11,072 bases of DNA, taken from contig CAKSOR010000049.1 in assembly GCA_934477985.1 (NCBI GenBank), positions 1-11,072 on the forward strand, written 5' to 3'. Position numbers and translations under genes: made by a program. The notes beneath the pieces are model-generated. The model was not told where the DNA came from. It made no database searches and was given only the letters and a program-made list of their open reading frames with translations. The number at the start of each line of letters is the position of its first letter. The first letter of the stretch is position 1. Below are positions 6,442 through 11,072 of this stretch, piece after piece. This DNA comes from an uncultured Eubacteriales bacterium. Lineage in GTDB: Bacteria; Bacillota; Clostridia; Oscillospirales; CAG-272.

Positions 6442-6912
6442 ATGGCAGAAAACAAGCTCACAGAGATCATCCAGGCATCGCTTGAGGAGATCAGGCAGGT
6501 CGTCGACGCGAACACGATCATCGGCACTCCGATCACAACTCCTGCTGGAACGACGATTATCCCGGTCTCGAAAGTCATGGTCGGCTTCGCCTCTGGCGGA
6601 CTCGATTACCTCGGAAAGAACATGAAGCGGGTCGCCGACGCGAATCAGAAGCCAACTCCGCTCCAGACCAACTTTGGCGGAGGCGGCGGAACGGGCGTCA
6701 CGGTCAATCCGGTCGGATTCTTAGTCGTCGCGCCAGACGGAAACGTCACGCTGCTGAATGTCGGTGAAGCCGCTCCGGGCAACGACAAGATCGAGTCGAT
6801 CTCGAATCTCATCGAGCGCTCGCCTGACGTAATCTCGAAGATTGCCGCCATCTTCAAAAAGAAGAAGGACGAGCCCGAAGCTCCCGAAACTGAGGAAAAG
6901 CCTGCCGAGTAA
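6442..6912 (+). CDS. ytfJ: Spore protein YtfJ / GerW family
   Basis: The 156-residue product matches the YtfJ (GerW) family throughout. Residues 22-50 read NTIIGTPITTPAGTTIIPVSKVMVGFASGG, written here in two overlapping halves: NTIIGTPITTPAGTT and TTIIPVSKVMVGFASGG. A glycine-rich FGGGGGTGVTVNPVGFLVV block follows, then GNVTLLNVGE. In Bacillus GerW is made in the forespore and is needed for proper germination with some germinants; the molecular activity is unknown. Length agrees with the B. subtilis protein (about 150). ATG 6442 follows AAAGGAG (6427-6433) at 8 nt, the strongest ribosome binding site in the cluster, which suggests high expression. The C-terminal 25 residues are a low-complexity Lys/Glu/Pro tail. 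Its presence indicates a spore-former or a lineage derived from one. Confidence 0.93.
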   Translation: MAENKLTEIIQASLEEIRQVVDANTIIGTPITTPAGTTIIPVSKVMVGFASGGLDYLGKNMKRVADANQKPTPLQTNFGGGGGTGVTVNPVGFLVVAPDGNVTLLNVGEAAPGNDKIESISNLIERSPDVISKIAAIFKKKKDEPEAPETEEKPAE

Positions 6913-6986
6913 GCCGGATTTTCTCGCGTATCAAGCACCGATTTCTGTGGAAAACTCTTTTATGAGATTTTCACGGAGGTGCTTTT

Positions 6987-8078
6987 ATGCGCATAAAATT
7001 AACAATTATTTTACTTTTAGCTGCGATGATATTTGTCCAGCCGGTTTCGGCGGTCGCGGTCAGCGCCGGCTCGGCTATCGTCGTCGAGGCGTCGACCGGG
7101 CGGGTGGTCTTCGAAAAGGACGCCGATACCCGCCGACCGATGGCAAGCACGACAAAGATAATGACGGCGCTTGTCGCTTTGGAGGCAGGTGACACCGCGC
7201 GCGAGGTCTCGGTCTCTGGCGAGGCGGTCGGAGTCGAAGGCTCTTCAGTCTATCTCAAAACCGGCGATCACCTGACGCTCGACGATCTCGTCTGGGCGCT
7301 GATGCTCGAGAGCGCGAACGACGCCGCGGCGGCTATCGCGATCGAAGTCGCCGGTTCAGTCGATGGCTTTGCCGGGCTGATGAACGCGAAAGCCGCTAAG
7401 CTCGGACTCTCGGACACGCATTTCACGAACCCGCACGGACTCGACAACGAAGATCATTACACTACGGCGCGTGATCTCGCGAAATTGGCGGTTTACGCGC
7501 TGCAAAATCAGCGTTTCCGCGAGATAGTTTCGACTTATAAGCATTCAATCACGGTCGGAAACGAGCCGCGCTATCTGCTCAACCACAACAAAATGCTCAA
7601 GCTCTATGACGGGGCGATCGGCGTCAAGACCGGTTACACCAAGCGCAGCGGTCGCTGTCTTGTTTCAGCGGCTGAGCGCGACGGAGTTACACTTGTGGCG
7701 GTGACGCTCGACGCCCCAGACGACTGGAACGACCACCGCGCGATGCTCGACTGCGGCTTCGGCACGCTCGAGGCGCGCGAGCTGATAAGAGACGGTGAAT
7801 CGGTCACGATTCTGCCCTGCATCGGCTGCGAGAAGAACGAAGTCACGGTGAAAAACGCGGGCGGGCTGACTGTCTGCGTCCCAAAGGACACGCCCGAGGT
7901 CAGGTGGCGGGTCGAGCTGCCGCACTATCTCTGGGCGCCGGTCAGCGAAGGACAGGTCGTCGGTCGGATAGTGTTCGAGGCGGACGGCGCGGTGCTCGGC
8001 GAAGTGCCGGTTGTCGCGTGCGAGACCGCCGAGCGGATCATCTACAAGCAGGGGCTGCTTGAGAAAATATTCGATTAG
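6987..8078 (+). CDS. D-alanyl-D-alanine carboxypeptidase (PBP5-like, DacB/DacF)
   Basis: This is a peptidase S11 enzyme that removes the terminal D-Ala from peptidoglycan stem peptides outside the membrane. The N-terminus (RIKLTIILLLAAMIF, then VSAVAVSA) is a Sec signal peptide. The active-site motifs are complete: STTK (nucleophile S54, K57), SAN (109-111) and KTG (214-216). A beta-rich PBP5 C-terminal domain follows from about residue 260, with AERIIYKQGLLEKIF as a possible membrane-contacting end. The 363 residues are slightly shorter than Bacillus DacB and DacF (about 380-390). ATG 6987 has an excellent GGAGGT at 6975-6980. Its place between scpAB/ytfJ and rluB matches sporulation dacB of Bacillus, where it controls cortex cross-linking, but sequence alone does not separate DacB from DacF, so no symbol is given. 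A 74-nt gap precedes it; no clear promoter was found there. Confidence 0.95.
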   Translation: MRIKLTIILLLAAMIFVQPVSAVAVSAGSAIVVEASTGRVVFEKDADTRRPMASTTKIMTALVALEAGDTAREVSVSGEAVGVEGSSVYLKTGDHLTLDDLVWALMLESANDAAAAIAIEVAGSVDGFAGLMNAKAAKLGLSDTHFTNPHGLDNEDHYTTARDLAKLAVYALQNQRFREIVSTYKHSITVGNEPRYLLNHNKMLKLYDGAIGVKTGYTKRSGRCLVSAAERDGVTLVAVTLDAPDDWNDHRAMLDCGFGTLEARELIRDGESVTILPCIGCEKNEVTVKNAGGLTVCVPKDTPEVRWRVELPHYLWAPVSEGQVVGRIVFEADGAVLGEVPVVACETAERIIYKQGLLEKIFD

Positions 8079-8097
8079 GAAAACATTGAACAATTCG

Positions 8098-8138
8098 GTG
8101 TTTCCTTTGGAACACAACGAGGGGCAGCTTTGCCCCTC
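8098..8138 (+). promoter_or_regulatory. Two adjacent hairpins between the carboxypeptidase gene and rluB
   Basis: Hairpin one pairs GTGTT-CC (8098-8105, one bulged T) with GGAACAC (8109-8115) around TTT. Hairpin two is a perfect 8-bp stem, GAGGGGCA (8119-8126) with TGCCCCTC (8131-8138), around GCTT. Hairpin two is strong enough for an intrinsic terminator but is followed by TGAATTACATAAT rather than a T-run. It ends 13 nt before the rluB ATG, in the place where a Shine-Dalgarno sequence would sit. It could be a weak or Rho-independent-like terminator of the upstream gene, an mRNA stabiliser, or a control element of rluB translation. Confidence 0.55.
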
Positions 8139-8151
8139 TGAATTACATAAT

Positions 8152-8886
8152 ATGGAAGAATTACGCATTCAAAAACTAATGGCTGACGCCGGAATCATGA
8201 GCCGCCGCGCCGCCGAAAAGGAAATCGCCGCCGGGCGTGTGTTTGTCAACGGCACGCCCGCCATGATCGGGCAGAAGGTCGATCCGGAAACCGACGAGGT
8301 CAGGTATGACGGTAGAATCGTCGGGAAGGGCTTCAAAAAATTCGTCTACATAATGCTGAACAAGCCGCGCGGATATGTCACGACGGCGAGCGATGAGCGC
8401 GGGCGCAAAACGGTGCTCGATCTCGTTTCGGACATAGAGGAGCGCATTTACCCGGTCGGACGGCTTGACATGGACTCGGACGGGCTGCTTCTGCTGACCA
8501 ACGACGGCGACCTGACCAACAAGCTTACGCATCCGCGCCACGAGATACCAAAAATTTACAACGTCGAGGTCGAGGGAAAGGTTGAACGCGACACGATAAA
8601 GAAGCTCTCGTCGCCGATGAAGATCGACGATTACGATATTCAGCCGGTCGAAACCTCGATTCTGACAATGAAAAACGACCCGCGCCATGAGACGACTACT
8701 CTGCGCATGGAGCTATACGAGGGCAGAAACCGCCAGATTCGCAAGATGTGCGAAAAATGCGGGCTCGAGGTGATAAAGCTCACGCGCGTGGCGATCGGCG
8801 ACATAAAGCTCGGGAATCTCAAGCCGGGCGATTACCGACATCTGACAAAAACTCAGGTCGAGTACCTGAAGAACATAAAGGAATAA
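8152..8886 (+). CDS. rluB: 23S rRNA pseudouridine synthase, RluB/RsuA family
   Basis: Enzymes of this family isomerise a single uridine in rRNA (RluB: helix 89/90 region near U2605, E. coli numbering). The product has 244 residues. The N-terminal S4 RNA-binding domain reads LRIQKLMADAGIMSRRAAEKEI and GRVFVNGTPA (residues 4-45). The catalytic domain has the linker-following MLNKPRGYVTT, then the motif GRLDMDSDGLLLLTNDGDL with catalytic Asp106, and NRQIRKMCEKCG near the end. I chose ATG 8152: the frame is open further upstream to 8011, inside the preceding gene, but only from 8152 does the family N-terminus begin. No Shine-Dalgarno sequence precedes it, only AT-rich bases after a strong hairpin. 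Bacillus places rluB (ypuL) in the same neighbourhood. Distinguishing RluB from RsuA or RluF by motif is imperfect; synteny favours RluB. Confidence 0.93.
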   Translation: MEELRIQKLMADAGIMSRRAAEKEIAAGRVFVNGTPAMIGQKVDPETDEVRYDGRIVGKGFKKFVYIMLNKPRGYVTTASDERGRKTVLDLVSDIEERIYPVGRLDMDSDGLLLLTNDGDLTNKLTHPRHEIPKIYNVEVEGKVERDTIKKLSSPMKIDDYDIQPVETSILTMKNDPRHETTTLRMELYEGRNRQIRKMCEKCGLEVIKLTRVAIGDIKLGNLKPGDYRHLTKTQVEYLKNIKE

Positions 8887-8890
8887 ATTT

Positions 8891-9301
8891 ATGCTTATAA
8901 TCAAACCCGTACAGGAAAAAACCGACCAGGACAAATTCTGTGCTGAGTGCGGAGTCTCATACGAGCCCGACGCGCTCTGTTACGCCGCCTGGGTCGATGA
9001 AAAACTCGTCGGAATCTGCCAGTTCAAGCCGATGGCGGGCGGCGCGCACATCATCGATCTTGTCCGCGCGAAGGGAACTGACGATCTCGACGCGCTCTTC
9101 ATAATGGGTCGCCAGACGATGAACATAATCGACCTTCACGGCGTTCACGAGTGTTGGCTCGACAGTACCGCGGTCGCCGAGACATCGGCTGATTTCGCGA
9201 AAAGTCTCGGTTTCATCGAGAAAAACGGGAAGCTGTGGGTTGACCTCAACGGCTTCTTCAACTCGCCCTGCGAGCATGGGAAAGCCGGTTCGCCGGGATG
9301 A
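8891..9301 (+). CDS. GNAT-like acetyltransferase-fold protein, function unknown
   Basis: The 136-residue product looks like a small GNAT-fold protein. CYAAWVDEKLVGICQFKPMAGGAHIIDLV (quoted in part: VDEKLVGICQF) resembles GNAT strands 2-4, and SADFAKSLGFIEKNGKLWVDL resembles the closing a-x-x-a-x-x-LGF element found before the last strands. The usual acetyl-CoA loop, R/Q-x-x-G-x-G/A, is not obvious; the corresponding region reads FIMGRQTMNIIDLHG, so catalysis is uncertain and the protein may be a divergent or degenerate member. It has five cysteines, two of them near the N-terminus. The ATG at 8891 lies 4 nt after the rluB stop without a clear Shine-Dalgarno sequence, suggesting translation by re-initiation. 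Its last codons overlap the start of the next gene (ATGA). Substrate unknown. Confidence 0.7.
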   Translation: MLIIKPVQEKTDQDKFCAECGVSYEPDALCYAAWVDEKLVGICQFKPMAGGAHIIDLVRAKGTDDLDALFIMGRQTMNIIDLHGVHECWLDSTAVAETSADFAKSLGFIEKNGKLWVDLNGFFNSPCEHGKAGSPG

Positions 9302-10578
9302 GATTCAAGAAATTTCTCGCGGTGGTCGCGATGGGAATGTCGCTGATTCTCTGCGCCGGATGCGGAACTCCTGCTCATACGAACGACACAAATCAGCCCG
9401 ATTGGCTCGATCCTGATGTCACCCGCGTTGTCGCGCCCGGTTTTGAGGACGACACTCACGCCACGGCAAAATCTGACATTACGACCGCCGACACTACGGC
9501 GGCTCAGCCGGTGACCGAGCCGGTCGAGCCGACAGAATCGCGCGTTTCTTTCCTCGCGGCGGGCGACAATATAATCCACGGTCAGGTCTATGTTGACGCG
9601 GCAAAGCGCGCCAAGAAGGACGAAAAATACAATTTCGTCAGCATGTACGACGGCGTGAAGGAATTCATTTCGTCGGCTGACCTCGCTTTCGTCAATCAGG
9701 AGACCCCGCTTGGCGGCGATGAGCTCGGAATCTCGGGCTACCCGAATTTCAACGGTCCGCAGGCTGCCGGAAAAGCGCTTGTCGAGGTCGGATTCGATAT
9801 TGTAAATATCGCGACAAATCATATGCTCGACAAAAAAGAAGCCGGGCTGAAGGGCAGCATCGACTTTTGGAACTCCCAGCCGGTGACGCTGCTCGGCGGT
9901 TACTACGATGACGACGACTATGAGAACATCCGCGTCGTCGAGAAAAACGGCATAAAAATCGCGTTCGTCTCGTATACTTATGGACTGAACGACATGAAAT
10001 TGCCGGCTTCGAGCAAGATACACATCCCGCTCATCGATTCCGACGAGATTGTACGCATGGTCACGAAGGCAAAGACGCTCGCCGACGTCACGATCTGCGT
10101 GATGCACTGGGGAACTGACGGTTCGACGGTTGTAACTGATGAACAGAAGTCGCTGGCGAAGACGATAACCGACGCCGGCGCGGACGTGATTCTGGGCATG
10201 CACTCGCATACGATTCAGCCGGTCGAGTGGCAGACCGGAAAGAACGGCAACAAGACGCTTGTGATCTATTCCCTCGGAAATTTTCTCAACGCGCAGTATG
10301 ATTCGATAAATCTGGTCGGCGGAATAATGACCTTTGACATAGTCAAAAAGGACGGCGAGGTCAAAATCGAGAATCCGATAATGAATCCCGTCGTCGTCCA
10401 GTACGACTCCGAGCGGCTCAGCTTCCAGATCTATCTTCTGAAGGATTACACGCCGGAGCTCGCCGCCGCGCACGGAACCGTCAAATTCGGCAAGCTCAAG
10501 ACCTTCACGGTCGACACGGCGAAGGGATTCGTCACAAAGGCGGTCGCAAAGGAATTCCTTCCGGATTTTCTGAAATGA
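9298..10578 (+). CDS. CapA-family (PGA_cap) metallophosphatase-like lipoprotein
   Basis: The 426-residue product starts with a lipoprotein signal peptide: two lysines, a hydrophobic stretch and a CAGC box with Cys22 as the lipidation site (Cys rather than Leu at -3 is slightly atypical). A Thr/Pro/Asp-rich linker (about 25-80) leads to the CapA domain, a calcineurin-like fold. The metal-site motifs are all present: AAGDN (D90), FVNQETPL, ATNH (H175), HWG (H270) and HSH (302-304), followed by YSLGNF. Founding CapA proteins take part in poly-gamma-glutamate capsule production, but there are no capB or capC genes here, and many clostridial paralogues have unknown roles. It should act on the outer face of the membrane. 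Its ATG overlaps the preceding stop by 4 nt. A 19-nt gap follows, without a terminator. Confidence 0.92.
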   Translation: MRFKKFLAVVAMGMSLILCAGCGTPAHTNDTNQPDWLDPDVTRVVAPGFEDDTHATAKSDITTADTTAAQPVTEPVEPTESRVSFLAAGDNIIHGQVYVDAAKRAKKDEKYNFVSMYDGVKEFISSADLAFVNQETPLGGDELGISGYPNFNGPQAAGKALVEVGFDIVNIATNHMLDKKEAGLKGSIDFWNSQPVTLLGGYYDDDDYENIRVVEKNGIKIAFVSYTYGLNDMKLPASSKIHIPLIDSDEIVRMVTKAKTLADVTICVMHWGTDGSTVVTDEQKSLAKTITDAGADVILGMHSHTIQPVEWQTGKNGNKTLVIYSLGNFLNAQYDSINLVGGIMTFDIVKKDGEVKIENPIMNPVVVQYDSERLSFQIYLLKDYTPELAAAHGTVKFGKLKTFTVDTAKGFVTKAVAKEFLPDFLK

Positions 10579-10597
10579 CTGAAACGAGGAAACTATT

Positions 10598-11072
10598 ATG
10601 CTCGAAAGCTTTCTGTACAGCCTGAACATCATCGCGCCGATCTTCATAATCGTCCTCCTCGGCGTTTTAATGAAAAAAAGAGGGTTCATAGACGCCGGTT
10701 TCATCGCGATCTGCGACAAGCTGGTCTTCAAATTAGCGCTCCCGGCGCTGCTTTTCATCGACATCGCGACGGCTGACGCGGGCGACACGCTGGATGTCCG
10801 GCTCATAATCTTCTGTGCCGCGATGGTTGTTGTGACTTTCATCCTGCCCTGCCTGATTCTTCCGATATTCGTAAAGGACAACGCGAAGCGCGGCGCGTTC
10901 ATTCAGGGAGTTTACCGCTCGAATGCCGCGATTCTCGGAATCACGCTCGCGACGAGTATGTTCGGCGAGGTAGGAGCGGCGACAATTTCGATGGTTCTGC
11001 CGTTCGTCGTTGTGCTCTTCAATGTCTTCGCGGTAATACTGCTGAGCGTTTACGCGCCTGCCGATGTCAGAC
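10598..11072 (+). CDS. AEC-family (auxin efflux carrier-like) transporter, N-terminal part
   Basis: An open frame from ATG 10598 runs off the window edge after 158 codons without a stop. GAGGA at 10586-10590 is a good ribosome binding site. The product begins MLESFLYSLNIIAPIFIIVL and shows repeated hydrophobic segments: about residues 8-26, 44-56, 68-88 and 128-150. Hallmarks of the AEC family are visible: the GxLMKKRGFID turn after the first helix, KLALPALLFIDIA, and RSNAAILGI before a TSMFGEVG segment. Members are membrane permeases for organic acids such as malate, or other small molecules; the substrate cannot be told here. The gene starts 19 nt after the CapA-family gene and is probably co-transcribed with it. 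Confidence 0.87.
   Translation, partial: MLESFLYSLNIIAPIFIIVLLGVLMKKRGFIDAGFIAICDKLVFKLALPALLFIDIATADAGDTLDVRLIIFCAAMVVVTFILPCLILPIFVKDNAKRGAFIQGVYRSNAAILGITLATSMFGEVGAATISMVLPFVVVLFNVFAVILLSVYAPADVR

Noticed and set aside
6928..6957. Possible sporulation sigma-F-like promoter, GTATC-16-GGAAAACTC, before the carboxypeptidase gene
   Set aside because: The spacing is roughly right, but the -35 has one mismatch and the -10 misses key positions. It is not better than chance by eye.
6842..7192. Plus-strand ORF bridging ytfJ and the carboxypeptidase gene
   Set aside because: It overlaps both in another frame; its arginine- and glycine-rich product has no family features.
9145..10902. A 585-codon open frame on the minus strand across the GNAT, CapA and AEC genes
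   Set aside because: It mirrors three well-supported plus-strand genes. Its product is rich in Arg, Asp and Val in the way antisense frames of GC-rich genes are, with no recognisable domain and no sensible ribosome binding site.
1..11072. CRISPR arrays, insertion sequences, tRNA/rRNA genes, toxin-antitoxin or defence modules
   Set aside because: Nothing of this kind was seen on either strand: no regularly spaced repeats, no transposase or integrase motifs, and gene order is that of a conserved chromosomal region.

Overview
The window is a compact, moderately GC-rich, entirely plus-strand chromosomal segment. It reads as an anaerobic Firmicute of class Clostridia (Oscillospiraceae/Eubacteriales-like). 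The evidence is the gene content and order: lon next to engB, scpA-scpB, a DUF2953 protein with the spore protein YtfJ/GerW, a DacB/DacF-type carboxypeptidase and rluB, an arrangement familiar from spore-forming Firmicutes. Species-level assignment is not possible from this sequence alone.

Layout. Positions 1-119 are the tail of a MATE-type efflux pump. Positions 120-658 are the only substantial stretch without a confident gene. It holds a doubtful 50-codon ORF (183-335), a near-consensus promoter (367-395), a candidate structured transcript of about 105 nt closed by a terminator-like hairpin (402-507), and a second, extended -10 promoter (588-596) just before lon. Lon protease (659-3064) is followed by a 106-nt gap with a layered stem-loop. 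Then comes a tight run: engB (3171-3752), an M50 site-2-type protease (3752-4441), scpA (4441-5217), scpB (5207-5740), a DUF2953 membrane protein (5774-6439) and ytfJ (6442-6912). After short gaps come a D-Ala-D-Ala carboxypeptidase (6987-8078), rluB (8152-8886), a GNAT-like protein (8891-9301), a CapA-family lipoprotein (9298-10578) and the first part of an AEC-family transporter (10598-11072, running off the edge).

How the genes fit together. Most are housekeeping genes of growth and division: protein quality control (lon), 50S ribosome assembly (engB), 23S rRNA pseudouridylation (rluB) and chromosome condensation (scpAB). Two or three are linked to sporulation or the cell wall (ytfJ, DUF2953, the carboxypeptidase). 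Overlapping stop/start codons from engB to scpB and again at the GNAT/capA junction point to co-transcription and translational coupling.

No mobile element, CRISPR array, tRNA, rRNA or defence system is visible, and I do not see an undescribed multi-gene system. The points most worth a second look are the promoter-hairpin-terminator unit upstream of lon, the absence of spmA/spmB between the carboxypeptidase and rluB, the hairpin-rich leader of rluB that lacks a Shine-Dalgarno sequence, and the layered stem-loop before engB.
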